The notes under the pieces: generated by a model
Told to the model about the DNA's origin: nothing
Seen by the model: the letters and a program-made list of their open reading frames with translations, nothing else
Database searches by the model: none
From: Scatophagus argus
Taxonomy: Eukaryota; Chordata; Actinopteri; Scatophagidae
Direction of reading: 5' to 3'
NCBI RefSeq assembly: GCF_020382885.2
Contig: NC_058502.1
Coordinates: 14,535,950 to 14,599,949 of the forward strand
Length of the DNA: 64,000 nucleotides
Part shown: piece by piece, positions 23,401 to 36,631 of the stretch
How positions within the stretch are numbered: the stretch's first letter is position 1
Layout of the letters: the number at the start of each line of letters is the position of its first letter
Translations under genes and position numbers: made by a program

Positions 23401-26400
23401 TAAAACAGAATTTATGGGCCAATTTAAAACGTGCTATCCTGAAATTGGTAGATTGTTCCTGGAGGTTCAAATGCTAAAATCCAAAGGAGCTTTAAATTTA
23501 AACCTTAATTTTAGGACTTGTAATGTTAAACCTGGTGCTTTTACTGAAGAGAAGAGAAAGAAAACACTTTGAACTTGTCCAGGAGAGAATATGCTCTGGC
23601 TCACTGGCCAAGTTTTTCACACCCTGTCCCTAAAGAACGACTGTTTGCAGCTCGTCTGAAAATACCACAAGTGACTTGTATTATTCTACGACAGGGATAT
23701 TTTGCTATTGTGGTTACACAAATGTAATGTATGGCCCTGTTAGATTGCTGCAAGACCACCACATCAGCACAGGAGCATCCCTGCATTGTGTGCCACAAGC
23801 AGGAGAGCCAACAGTTTTCACCACAATGAAAATTGCATTTTTGAAAGACTAACTAGCAACAATTATAGATTGGAGAAGATCAGTTTGTGATCTAAAAATA
23901 TGGTGTGAATTTTGGAAATTATTATATCTTTCTTTTTCAATAAATTTTAACTCATCGGGAGTCATTGGCAACGACACACAAACAATCCTACACAGACACC
24001 ACAGCAATCTAATTCTTTAAATAGTATAAGAAGGGCTTTTTTAATGTTTTTTCCAGTTTTCCCACATGTTCACTTTGTTCTTTAATCTTTATGCGACCCG
24101 GAGAACACAAAGTCACAATAACCATGTGGAACCATTTTTAACATTCATCTCTGTGTTATTATACTCCTGCATTTAGCCCAGCCAAAGATGGCGGACACAC
24201 TGACTCACACACGATTACATTGTCCACAAATTATTGAGAGCTTGGCTGCAGCTCTTGCTCAGATGTGACCTATTTAAAAAAAACAATTAGCGAAATATTT
24301 AATTGAATCGATTCTTACTCAACAGAAAAAAGTTTTTGAGTTGAGTGTCATACCTGCTGAGTGAGACCTTCTCTGCTCTCAGTGGAGCTGGTAAGTATAC
24401 GCCGGTTTGACAGGGCTTCTCTGTATGGAACAGACTGTGGCCTGGGCTGAATGAAGAAGCAAAGCAAGAAGTGGGGCTATAGAGAACAGTCATTTATCAA
24501 TGCAAAAATGCATTTAATATTCAACTTGATTTCTATAGCGCTATTCATAACGCTGCACTTTCTATAAAACAGCGAATAAATGCAAAATAAAAACAAGAAA
24601 CTGAATCATCAAACTAAAGAGGCAATAGGATACTGGTAAAAGTACACGTAAATAGAAAATAGAAAACAGAAAAAGTGGGGAGATAAAACCAGATAAAACA
24701 GAATGTTCGAAAAGTCTGAGGGCTTTAACTGCAAAGACTCTGTAAACTCTTTGTCATGAGCCAAGGACCAGCAGATTTAAGCCTACACTAACCTTTTTGA
24801 TTGCATGCACGTAGGCAGCAGCTTTCTTTTTGTTGGCCAGCATACTCTCTGCTTGCAAGGGGTTGAGAGCTGCTGTGCTGCCTCTTGGGCTGTAGCCTGG
24901 TGATGTGAAGAAGTCCAAGTTGTTGCTGAAGAAAGTGGCAATCTGCAACAAAACGTGTGAGATAATGTCTTGCATCAATTGTTGGAAAAAAACCTTTGCA
25001 GCCTGCTTAGCTAAAGAAACAGTAATTAACACCTACATTCCTCAGTGCAGATACTCAGCATTCTGTTTAGCCTCAAATTAACCAGCGTGTTTACAGCAGA
25101 CAGATGATTACACCACAGAGTGTCCAGGATGATAAATGTCTGAGCAATTGAGCTTTTTGCCTGCAGAGATGATCACACTCAAAATGCAGCTCACTCCACA
25201 CATCGTGTGCCAGCGTGTTGTTCAACACTGCAACCCACTGGACTGTGCCTCCCATCAGCAGCACATCTCAGCCAATGGTTCGCTTGATTCACAGAGAGAA
25301 ATCATTTGTCCCTTTGCTCTGAGTGGGGAGCAGCTGTACTAACCGCGATTTGGACAGTATTTTTGAACATTTAACCGCTGCCCACCTGAGTCCTGCCGTT
25401 CTGTATTATCACATTAGTGGCAAATTACCAGTGTGATCCAGTTGCAGTGAAAAGTTACTGCTACTCACAATTACGCTTTTATGCATTACAGATAACATAC
25501 AACGCATGCTGTTTGAAAATACGTATAGGAGGTATAAACCTGGCGGCTGCCTGCCCCCTTTTGGTCGTACCTTGCCAGTGCTGCTGGTCAGAGAGGCCAA
25601 AGATCCAAGCAGGCACTCTGAGGTGGTAGAGAGCTTCTGGGTGACGGTGGGGAGCTCCTGCTCTAAGCCCGCTTTCTGGTTATAGTGCTTTGACATCTCT
25701 GGGAACACAGAAAGGGAGCAGAAGAGCAGGCAAGGTATTTATAGTGTCTATTAAATCTGTGTCTTTAGTTCACCAGATAGATGTAGCATCTTAATCATCT
25801 TTTGAAATCAACATGCAGCTATTTGGTGACTTTCCTGTACTGATTAGTGTGTAAATGTTCTGCTAAAGTTTTGCTAAATATTTTCATATTGTAAAACTGC
25901 AGTATGTTAGATTGCAATCACTGTGCCCACAAGAACCAAGGCAAATGGAGAAAGGTACTCATTACATCAACGCATTTCTACTTAGCTAAATCTGCCAGTC
26001 ATAAGTGACTCTTTTCTGCCAGACAGCACCAAATCATGTTTCAATTTGATGTCGCAGTGCATCAGATGCCAGACTAAAGTGGCTAGATAGTTATTCTTCA
26101 AAAATGACCTGGTTGGTTTTGTTCCAAAAACAGTGTGACTTTTATGAATGGCAACGTCAGCTTGGTGGTTACATGAGGGAATCATCATGCTGTGTCACGC
26201 TGGTTGCGAATGGCTCTGGGTGGGAAAAAAAAACCCAGAAAAAAAGGCTAACTGTGCTGCTCACCTTTAACGGTATCGTGAAGACTGTGTAGGCAGGCAG
26301 CCAGCTGGGTGAAGACAGCTGAGGTGTTGCCCTGTGGCATGGCGTCCTGACGAACACCTGAGACAAGTCAGACACATTCGTAAAACAAGAATACCACTTC

Positions 26401-29400
26401 ACAGCACCCTCTCTTTCCATGTTAAAAGGCTTTTTTTTATATACACTATAATAGACAGCGATCTTAGGTCATGCTCTAAAACAGTTCAGCTGTATGAACC
26501 ACCAGTATCTGTGACATAGTGAAAGTATTTCTGCCTATGTTAACTCACTAGGTAAGGCCAAAATGTTAATGTAGTTCTGGATTTTCTCAAACACAGAAGT
26601 TACTCTCTTCATGTCACTTTGCAGCTCCTGGTTTTTGGCAGTAAGGGCATCAGTACAAAGAGGTGCCTCGCACTCTTCTTCTAGGCTGAAAGAGAAGAGA
26701 AGATAGCCATCATTATCACCTCCTCCACTCCATTTCTCTATCACACACACACACACACGCACGCACACCCAGTGCTGACCTTTTCAGTTGGTAGGGAAGA
26801 ATCTTTTGCAGAAAGTGGGTGTATGAGGAGAAATTATCAGCAAAACTCTTCAGCTTGACCACAGTCTCCTTCAATTTGTGACAGAAAAAATACAATAAGT
26901 GGCCACATGAATAAGCCCACACAAAGACCCTGACCCTCCCTTAAAAGAAAAAAAAAAACACCACTCACCAATATTGTGACAGTGTCCTCTGTGATGCTTT
27001 GGTGTAACTGCAGAAAGCTCTCCTCCAGGGGGCGCACATAGGCTGCATTCTCATGTAGATACTGAGAAAACTAGTCAGAGAAAGGGATTATTACATTGGC
27101 ACACTGAATGCCACATTTTATATGAAATAGCACTGCTACTGTCTTTTACAGTTCACCTTGCTCTACATGTGTAATGTAAGTAATGCAGTCTGTATAGCTT
27201 GTGAATGGAAGCCTCACCTTCTGGTTCAGTGGGGAGATGGGCTCAATAGAGGAGTCTCTGGGATAGATGTGCACTCTCTGTTCTGTGTAGGAGTGGAAGT
27301 TCAACAGAGCAGCCACAAGATCCTGAATAAAGCTCAAGGCCTGACCTGCAACATCCCGGGCTTTAAGCTATAACCACAGAAAGAACACACAAGCCACACA
27401 CTCAATGTTTAAGTCCTCTCGTCGTATTCGTCTGAAATGATAGACTGTCGGTCGTGCCAAGTACGGAGTTGGAACAGAATGTACCTGGCACTTTTCACTA
27501 TTTTCTGACATTTGACCACTTGATTAATTAAGAAAATAATGATAATAATAATGTAAATAATCGATAGCTGCAGTCCTATCTACCACCATAACGGAATCTG
27601 TGGAATTGTTTTCTTTGAGAAAAGTTTTGCGTTATTATCTTAGTTATTGGTTGCAAAATCTTTAACAGCAAAATCTGTATTATATGAACAAGAGGTTATA
27701 ATTGCTGTTGAAATATTATCAGGATTTTATTCAACAGTAAATAATGCGAAATGACACTTGTACTGAGAGCTGTACTTGGACCAATGAATGCATTCATACC
27801 ATAAACCCATCAAAAAATTTCATTTGTTTTCTCACTCACCTGGTGCCTTCGATTGTGTGGTGGCACGTTTAAGCTATTGTAGTCACTAAATTCTGCAGGG
27901 TCGGAGAGAAAAAGCAGTTAATCCAGGGCTGAAACTCCATGCACTGAACTTTATGGACTTGACAAACATAACATAAATGCTTTAGCCTCCTTGCACGCCT
28001 TATTACAGTTTGATGTAGCATTACGCTATTTACTCCCAGGCTGAAGATTTGTATGGGATCAGTGACAAACAGATGTCTGATCTGTAGTAGATCGAATTTG
28101 TCAGTGTTCCTCAGTGCCAGATACTCACTGGTGTCATTGAAGGGCACTTTCTCCTGGATAACACTGCTGCTTTGTTTCACCTGTCTGTTCAGCTCTGACT
28201 GGCATCGCCTCAACTGCTGCTGACTACAGAATGAAACGGCAAAAAAAAAAAAAGGTAAATGAATTCAGTTATGCATTTTACTAGGTACCTTAATACAACT
28301 GCAGTGAAATATATATATTTCCAAGGTTTCAGATCCAAATTGTCTGTCTAAATGGAGTTGCAAAATCATAAGCCAGGGACTTACCTGAACTCCGCTGTAT
28401 GTGCTACCTTTAAAATCTATGTATCTATGTGTACAAATCACCACTTTGGTTTTCTAACATCAGATTGGTTAAATTATTCTCAAGCTGTGAAGAAACAGAA
28501 CATACCACTCTTCTGTTCGCATTCTGCACTCTTTTGCTTCCCTCTCCAGGGTCTGTGCTTTCACCTATTGAAAAGAAAGGAAATTTAATATTTTAATAAA
28601 ACTGACGTTCACATCATGTACGTCATCCTGCTCCGACTGCTTATCCTGACCTCTAAACGTGCTTTGTCACTCTGCAGCCGCTCGATTGTGTCCATGTACT
28701 TAGTGGTGAGTCCATCTATGATAGCCTGGTGCTGCTCGGAGTCTTTCTCCAGCTCCTGTAGTCGTGTCTTCAGCTCGGCCTCCTGTCTCCTGTGCTGCTC
28801 ATCTGCTTCAAAGAACTAGTGAGCATACAGACAGCAGAAAACATAGGTCATCACATGCGTGGCATCTCCAGTACACTGACTGTATATAAAGAACATTGAC
28901 AGACCAATATAAACACAGCACAACTGCTTACTTGGATATGAAGTCGCTCATTTTCTTCTATCTTTTTCTGCAGGTCCTCATCAAAAACACTCTTGGTCTC
29001 CTGACCATGCTGTGAGGGAGAGTCTCCTTTACTCTGGAGAAGGTCAAGATAAAATATGGGATGTTTACCATGATCTTTTGACACAACCAACATTAATGTT
29101 TCATCAATGTTTCATAATCATTTTTCAATTAGCAGATTACATAACAACTCTTAAAACTAATGTTTCTCGTGTCAGATTCATTTTACGAACATTGCAAAAA
29201 ATACATGACACATCCTGTTCCCTATACCCAACTGTGTAGCCACTCCCTTGATCACCCTTCATGATCACCTTCCCCTTTTTGCCCTTGGCTTCACTAACAG
29301 CTAGCTCCTCTTGGAGCAGCTCCACCCTCTTGGCCAGCTGTTGGTTCCTGAAGCTGAGACTGTCCATCTCCTGCTCCTGCTTCCTCAAGCTCTGGTCTCT

Positions 29401-31084
29401 CTGCTTTAGCTGCTCCTGATGAGGATAATGACAAATACGTGTTAGGCATAAAAATGCTGTACGTGTCTTCTTACAAATCAGCACATTATGCAAATCACCA
29501 CCTCTAAATGGTGAAGGCATCACCCTGAGCACCATTATAGAATTTGGAGTACTTGTTTTGACTGAAAAAGGAAGTCTACCTGGCAAATGTGACTGAGTTG
29601 TCATTGTGCAACTCCTGTTTAACTAATAGCAACATTGCAGCAAGTGAAACATGTCAGATAAGGTGACCCTTGTTTAGCAAATACGAAAACAACATTTCAT
29701 TAGCAAATTATCGATATACTTACTCATAGCCAGTCTATAATATAACCTGGATTCTCAAAAACATTAGAACTGTGTCTTAATTATATACTCTATATCAGGC
29801 ACAAAACTGCATATTACAGCTGTGGCTCACATTTATTTTTCCCGTTTAATATAACACTATACCTTTAGGGATACACAGTTGGCCTGTTCTTCCACAACTG
29901 CCTTCTTCAGCACCTGGTTCTGTGCACGGAGCTGGGAAAAATGAGGAACAGAGGAGAAGGTTGAGACACAAAAAATAAATGAAACATAAAACATTATCAG
30001 TGTTCAGGACTGAGAGGCAAAGGCAGTTGTCAAACAAAGAATAACGCATTATATATGCAGCATCATGAACTGACCTCATTTCTGTCTACACAGAAAATTG
30101 TGGCATATGTGTTCGGTTGTTGTTTATCATCCTATTTTGCATAATATTAGGAAGACTCATTAAAATATGTGATACTGAATGCTGTTTACTCTGTGGCTAG
30201 TGGCGTTCAAACATATAAATTATTGAGCACAACAACACAGAGTGACAGTTACTAAGTCAGCACTTTCTCAGCAGGATATGGTGCGTGGCTAACAGGGAGA
30301 TCAGAGTTGAACAGGAAACAGCACAAACTCCTCGTGCTGTCAGCTGACACAGAAACAAAGGGCACACACAGCTCACGGGAGAAAATACAGAAACAGAAGC
30401 TTTACTGTCACTTGTCACAACTAACCTTTATGATTCTGAGGAATACAGCAAGAATATTGGTTACTTAAAATGTAAAAGCTCATTATTCTCAGCTATGACA
30501 ATCTTTTAAGATCCAATTTCTTATAGCCTAAAACATAAGAGTGGGGACACATTATTCAAGCTAAAATACACCATGATAACCACAGTCCTACGAAATATCT
30601 GGTCTTGTGTGCTGAGTTGCATTGTCAGTATTATATCAGCGTGTATTCGGTTGCCTCTGTGCTTATAAGGTGCACCTGGCTCAGTCTACCTTGGGGATTA
30701 AATTAAAATTCTACCTTACTGATGGTTATAAAGTATATTACGACAACACTACAGACCACATCTAACAAACTAACCAAGTTCATGAAGCTTAATGAACACC
30801 ACTTTTACCGGGCTATTGTTCTAAATGAACTAAAACAGTTTCATCTTACTGTGTGTCTCTTTGTATCTACGTGACAGTCGCATGATGATTAAGTGTTAAT
30901 CAGTAGCTAACGCTAGTAACACACTGGTGATTCTGTTCCACGATTATCAGTAACAATGTATTTAACAGTGACGACTAACTTCACTGTATAAACCTTAAAT
31001 GGGCGAACCTATGCGCTGTTTTACCTTGGAGTACTCCTGTGCCAACTTGCTGTATTTTGTTTGCAGGTCTGTAACGTTAGCCAT
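20446..31084 (-). CDS. ppp1r21: Protein phosphatase 1 regulatory subunit 21 (KLRAQ protein), complete, 22 coding exons
   Basis: PPP1R21 is a coiled-coil protein of early endosomes and a subunit of FERRY, a Rab5 effector that links mRNAs to endosomes. Coding exons, minus strand: 31025-31084, 29863-29931, 29269-29415, 28932-29033, 28651-28815, 28506-28564, 28129-28223, 27840-27892, 27218-27367, 26969-27070, 26780-26868, 26549-26685, 26265-26357, 25571-25698, 24793-24942, 24354-24446, 23061-23315, 22623-22658, 22090-22206, 21344-21442, 21119-21247, 20446-20475. They total 2,358 nt (785 residues; human about 780), phases agree throughout and all introns are GT-AG. The KLRAQ motif is at residues 20-24, split by the first intron. 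Long coiled coils run to about residue 215. SVFDEDLQKKIEENERLHIQ, the central helical region (ILPYQLK, IATFFSNNLDFF) and TTKRSYEDQ (738-746) follow. The start ACAATGG has a good context. The protein ends GNAKKNKGR. Confidence 0.97.
22315..22556 (+). mobile_element. 3' end of a LINE-like element (copy 2)
   Basis: This copy, between ppp1r21 exons 18 and 19, is near-identical to 6915-7146. It keeps the typical end 'GGCAATAAAGTC' followed by repeated TTCTGA units, the 3' tail form of L2/CR1-clade LINEs in fish. It lies antisense to the host gene. Confidence 0.7.
27478..27576 (+). repeat. Fragment of a common teleost interspersed repeat
   Basis: The stretch has 'ATTTTCTGACATTT', then 'TTAATTAAGAAAATAATGA', then 'AATAATCGATAGCTGCAGTC'. 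This matches the ending of a very frequent fish repeat known by its ATAATCGTTAGTTGCAG tail. It lies in ppp1r21 intron 8. Confidence 0.5.
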
Positions 31085-31730
31085 TGTTGCTGGAAACGTT
31101 ATCCTTACGTTACGCTAACAGTTGATATTAGAAAATGGTATTCTTGCTAGTCCGCCTAGCTGATGGTTTTCCAGTTAACTTGCCAAAGCCCGTTCTTTAC
31201 ACTGTAAACCTCTTTCAACACTGACGTTAAACGGACACGGTCAGGTTAGCTAGCTCACTGTTATTACTAGCTAACTATCTCAAGACTGCTTATTTCGTTA
31301 CGTGGTAAAATTGAGCTCAAATACATTGTGAAAGAAAATCGGTAGTGAGCCACGGAGGATAAAAAAACTGGTTGCTGGTCATCTGATTTACGCTAATGAG
31401 TTAGCAGTAGCGGCGACAACCTCATAGCTAGCTGATTAGCCAACTAGCTATGTAGCATAACAAATCCCGACACCGAGTAACACATGTAGGTCATGTTATG
31501 TGACAACATTTGCGTCCGCAAATCGTATCAAAGAGTGAATGTTGCTTAAGCTAAGCTAGTGAAAAAGAGTTGTCAATCCATTCATAAAGAATACTTTCAT
31601 TTTCGAAGCCGCAAAATGTTGCTCGAATGAGACCCGACCGGAGGCACAAGCTCAAAGGTGAGAGTTCAGATAACGGAGAAGTGGTGAGCTGGTGTGAGGA
31701 GGGCGCCATCTAGCGTCTGAAGGTCTCTCG
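31085..31730 (-). promoter_or_regulatory. ppp1r21: ppp1r21 5' UTR and promoter region
   Basis: The region above the ATG at 31084 has mixed composition with scattered CpG and no repeats, and should contain the transcription start. No TATA box is convincing. A CTCF-like sequence, GGCGCCATCTAGCGT, lies at 31702-31716 at its far end. Confidence 0.5.
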
Positions 31731-31753
31731 GATAGATAGATAGATAGATAGAT
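31731..31753. repeat. (GATA)n microsatellite
   Basis: Nearly six GATA units follow the CTCF-like site above the ppp1r21 promoter. Confidence 0.95.
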
Positions 31754-31804
31754 CCATTTTTATAGATATTATAGGTAAATAATTACTTAAAGAATCAGTA
31801 TTTA

Positions 31805-31866
31805 ATGTATGTTAATTGAATATTTCATAATATTCAACACACACATAATATTCAATTAACGTACAT
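31805..31866. repeat. Inverted repeat with 20-bp arms
   Basis: Arms 31805-31824 and 31847-31866 are reverse complements with one mismatch, around a 22-base loop. The AATATTCAA inside the loop can also pair with the left arm, so two hairpins compete. Confidence 0.85.
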
Positions 31867-32693
31867 AAACTAGCATGATAATCTAAAGGGGACAAGTTCT
31901 ACCTTTTTTATACAGAGTGTATTTTGGTGATAATTTATGTCACTGAACTTGTATCTTGCTAATTTTAAATTAAACAAAGGTTACGAGATTGAAAAGTATA
32001 CTATAAATACTGTACACATATACTATTGTATATATTTGTTCATTTGTTTGCAAAGATGATTATAAGATCTTAATATGACAAAACATGGAAATACTGTATC
32101 TATAAATACTATTATGATCACCTCCTTGCCTTTCCTTTTCACAAGCCTTAAAGCCATTTAAAATTAAGTGCTGTGATGTCCCTGATAAATTATTTACTGC
32201 TAAGTATGAGTGTGGTACGGGTCGCATTAACAAAAACAAGGTCAGAAATCACATGCGTGCTCTAGCACTGTGCAGGATAACCTCTGTGATTTCCCTTTAA
32301 AACGCACATGACCTCGTTTAGACTACAAGTGAAATGACATGTTGCTAATGCAGCCATCACTGCTCAAATCCTACATGATTAATTTCACCTAATCCATAAT
32401 AATCTCTTTATATTTTTGCCACATCTTTCTTTCTCTCTTTCTATCCCCATTAGAACCAACATAAGAACACATACACAGTAAAGAAATCTGGAGAGCTGTT
32501 CTTTCAGCTGTTAAATTTGTAACATGCAAAATAATCACAAAATGTTTTGGGTTTTGTTTATTTTCCAAAGACAGACATTTGTTCTGTTGCTGTTTCACCA
32601 CTCATGATCTTAAATGCATACAGGCAAAACACTAACTCTTTAACACACACTTACTCATACATACACCACAGCCAGTGGCTCCAGCATTGTCTG

Positions 32694-32706
32694 GTTGCCT
32701 GGCAAC
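32694..32706. promoter_or_regulatory. RFX X-box-like palindrome
   Basis: GTTGCCTGGCAAC is an inverted pair of GTTGCC half-sites around one base and fits the X-box pattern bound by RFX factors. Confidence 0.45.
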
Positions 32707-32734
32707 TGTCGGCGTGGCGTGGTTGCTAGGGCCA

Positions 32735-32762
32735 TGTGTGTGTGTGTGTGTGTGGGGGGGGG
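32735..32762. repeat. (TG)n followed by a G run
   Basis: About nine TG units run into nine G residues. Confidence 0.95.
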
Positions 32763-33432
32763 ATGCTCTGATTTCCAGCTGAATTGAGGCAGTCAGTAGG
32801 GAGAAGCCCCCCTCTTCCAGTCGACACACAGGACTCTATTGAACAATAGAGCCGTGCCAATGGGCCTGAGGCTAGTCAGACAAGCCCTTGTTCAGGGTCA
32901 CAGTGTGTTCATCCCACAGTCCTCCATGACTAATTAACTTACAGCGAAGAGTGCCGTTAGGACATCTGATGATGCATCCATCACTGGCACAGCCCTGGTA
33001 TTTACATTAATGTGAGGTGCATTTCTGGCAGCATGCCATGTTGGTGCATTCAGAAGACACATAGAAGAAAAAGGGAAAGTGTGGTGGAGCTATCACACGT
33101 GGTGCTGAGCACAGCTTGTCCAGTCAAAGCAGCTCTGAACTGCTGGATTTGGTGGGAAATATTTTCCAGCTGTAGCATGGCTATGTGAAAACTGAGAAAG
33201 CATCCACATTGAGAGGCAGCTATTCTAAAGAATGGGCTATTATTAACTGTAATTTTGATCATGTGGCCTTCACAGCAGATGGCAATGTTGATCAAATATC
33301 TAGCTAGTGTAGGCTACTAATGTAAAGTGAGGGTAAGAAACATGGCAAGTGTTGTTTGCAGTGATAAAATTCTGAGGCCGAGCTGCAGCTCAGGCTAGAA
33401 TAATGATACTCACAGGAGTAACAAGAACAGGT

Positions 33433-36400
33433 TTTATTAATATTTTGTAATACCATATATAATGCAATTGCATATCTTTGGCGAAAATAAATCTTATAAA
33501 CATTTTATCAACAGAGGTTAGCATACAAAAACCAAAAGGTGTCGGTCCAATAGACATGGCAGACAACTGACACAAACTTATACTGGGTTGGCAGCTTTGT
33601 CAAATGCAACACAATGTTCATCATCCCCACAGGAACTGCAACAGAATTTTGAAAATCGCATAATCAATATTCAATACCAGCTGTTAAACAATGAAGCAAC
33701 TGGGTTTTGAGTTAGGTTAAGTCAGACCCCAAAATGTCTAGGTAGTTCATCCACAGATCAACTCATTGACTCAGTGGCACTTTGAGACCAACATAATGTT
33801 TTTTGCAAGTGCTACAGAAATAATGAGTGAGGTTATCCTCAACAAGTCTCTCCTTAATTTGTCTACATTTAAATGTACACAGGTCTGAAACTACACAGCA
33901 GCAGCCTGGGGGACTGAGTTAGTCTGATCTGTTTTTTTCAGAGATATTCAAAACCCTTCAACTTCCCTTAACAATACCTGGAAGCATTGAGTTATGAGTG
34001 GCAGTATTTTTTAAAAAAGATTCTAATCTGCGATGAAATTGAGAGCTAATCTTCAATTTGTGACTACATAGTCAAAATATCTAAACATAAACATGAGACA
34101 AATGTAAAAAGATTCAATCATTTTCAAAGATCTTCTACAGTACATGGGGATTGTGTCCATCTTACAGTTTACACCCCAGCTGTACATCAATTTTGGCAAC
34201 AAAAGCTCTCAGGATCAATGTTAATTAACTGTCTTCTAGCCAGTCTAACACAAAGCAAAACAAAACATGAAGAAAACCTGGCAGTCATAGTTAAATTGTA
34301 AAAAAACAAAAACAAAAAAACACCCGTTCTAAAGACAACAGACATTGGCAAAATACTTAATCACTATAACATAGTGAAAGAAAAACGGTGTATTGCTGTA
34401 AAATAAAACAAGGAGAAAAACAAAATATTTAATCAAGAGTAGTTCACAGAGGGAGAAAAATAAATGTGCCCAGTCATTCATTTCAAATGACCAGTGTCTG
34501 ATAGCATTCAATAATCCCATAAATTAATGTTATAAATAAGGTGATGATTAATGAACAATAATTTGTTCTTTTTTCACAGCTAAACAAGACCAGTGTATGC
34601 AAGTATTACTTCAGCTTACTCTGCTCAGAACAGTTCCCACTCTAAAGCAACAAAAATAAACCGAAAGACTGATTAAGTCACTGTACTGAGTCCTCTCCCA
34701 TTTCCTGTCGGGATGATTTGGAAAGGTAGGGTATTGTGGCTCTAAATCACAATTACTCTGTGGCAGCAGGGGGATGACCATGGCCCTTTGCAGTTGTACT
34801 TCAGTGGCACCAGAAAATTTTGGCACTGTCCATGCATGCTATACTAACAGTGGCTGTGACACAAACTGACCCAGTACTGTGCAAAATAAAAAGTACAATT
34901 TTGTCACCCTTTTGCGCTTCCACGCTACTTTGTATTGTATGCTGCGGCTACATGTAGCCTTTTTAAAAGCTCAAACAAGAACTGTGGCCTTTTACACAAG
35001 TGCTTCACAACTTCCCGTCAGCAAACTGCACGCAATCAACTGACAATAAACACTCCATTTCACAGTGTGAGAAGAGAGCGTGCACTTCCTTATTTTGTTC
35101 TCGGAGGAAGAGCAAGGACTCAACACTAGTTCTTAACACTCGAATAGGTTCTGTGCTCTCCATCTTTTGCTTGTTTGAACCAAAAGAGCCAACAGAGAAT
35201 TAGCTCTATAATTTTCAGAATTTTTCAAAAGGACAGGGTTCAAAACACATGGAGAACACGTGAAGATATTATCAAACTGCAAACCCAAATAATGGTGCAA
35301 GAAGTGATGGTAAAGTTCCACCGTGTCTGTTTCTTACTATAAACCAGCTCTGCATTCAAAAGGGACCAGAAGAAAGCAGAGAACCAAGCAGCCCTACAAT
35401 ACAGCTGTAGCAAGGAGAAGAGTCACCAATCACATTCAGTGGAGGGGTATGACTACTTTGCCAGGAGGAGAAAAGTGACAAGTCATTTCAAACTCTTCTG
35501 TCACGACCGTCATCTCAGGCTTAAGTCGACATGCACTACAATACACAAACACACACAAATAAAATAAAATCCACTGAGGATAACCTATGACCATGTAGTG
35601 AACATCTGGCAATAAATAGCAGATGTTCACTGTGCATAGGCTGTCACCAATCACATGAACATGATCTGTGGACAGTAAATGTCAAAAACACACCGATGAA
35701 TGAAAGGGTTCGACAGGATGAGCAGCGGATTTGCAAAAAAAAAAAAGAAAGAAAACAGCTTTCACTTGTATAGCACAGTAATGGCTGCACAAAACTGAGA
35801 GAAGTAGTATAGCTAACTTTGCAACTAAATTTGGCAGTGACAGAGTAATACTATTTCCATATCTTGCTAATCCTGAAACAGAGCCAAAGCTCATGTGTAA
35901 TAAAGTTTATAGCATAACAAGATCATGGTACTACTCCATTCATTCTCTTAATTGTAAAGCTTAACTAGCATACTCGACTCGACTGAAAAATGCCACCAGG
36001 AAAAAATGTCAAAAAGTTAAGGTTGTGGATTAATTATTGCATCTCTCTTACAAGAGGAGTTGTAGAGCAAGAATTCCTTTCAAAACAGGGACATTTTTTT
36101 CTCTTTAGCACAAAAAGGAGAAACTGATAACACCAGGAGGTTAGATTTTGTCTGTTACAAACATGCACTCATTCGCTTCATAAATAGGTTCACTTGGAAG
36201 AGGATACAGGTTTGAGGAGGAAGCATGCAATGCTGTGAGTTATAAAACCTTCAGCTTTTTCCCATTTTGTCTTTCAGAGGAAAATTCTTGAATCACAATC
36301 TTCTAATCCAACAGAAGCAGGCAGGTCATTTTGGATAGGTTTGATGGTTCTCCTTAGCCCAAGCACCCACCTCCAACAGTTACCCCCGAAGTTACAAAAG

Positions 36401-36631
36401 TCTCTATATGGCTTTGTTCTCCTGTGTGAACGATACTATTGCCATTTGTTTTGTTTTTTTTGTTGTTTTTTTCTTGTTGAACAGGGGATAATCCCAAACA
36501 AATAAAGGCTCGAAATGGCCAATGAACGATCAGATAAGGAGAAGGAGGCACACTGGGACACACGATCAGGGGTCAGAGGTTAGGGTTCACAGGGTCCGGA
36601 GTCTGATGGGAGCATAAAGAAAAAAAAATCT
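33433..36631 (-). other. foxn2: Likely long foxn2 3' UTR
   Basis: About 3.2 kb of AT-rich, largely ORF-free sequence runs from the foxn2 stop codon to AATAAA on the gene strand (TTTATT at 33433-33438). A long 3' UTR is usual for mammalian FOXN2. The exact end is inferred from the signal only. Confidence 0.45.

Larger units (their letters stand above)
31754..33432. other. Intergenic region between ppp1r21 and foxn2
   Basis: About 1.7 kb between the ppp1r21 promoter and the likely end of foxn2. It holds an inverted repeat (31805-31866), an RFX X-box-like palindrome (32694-32706) and a TG/G tract (32735-32762). No gene is seen. Confidence 0.5.
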
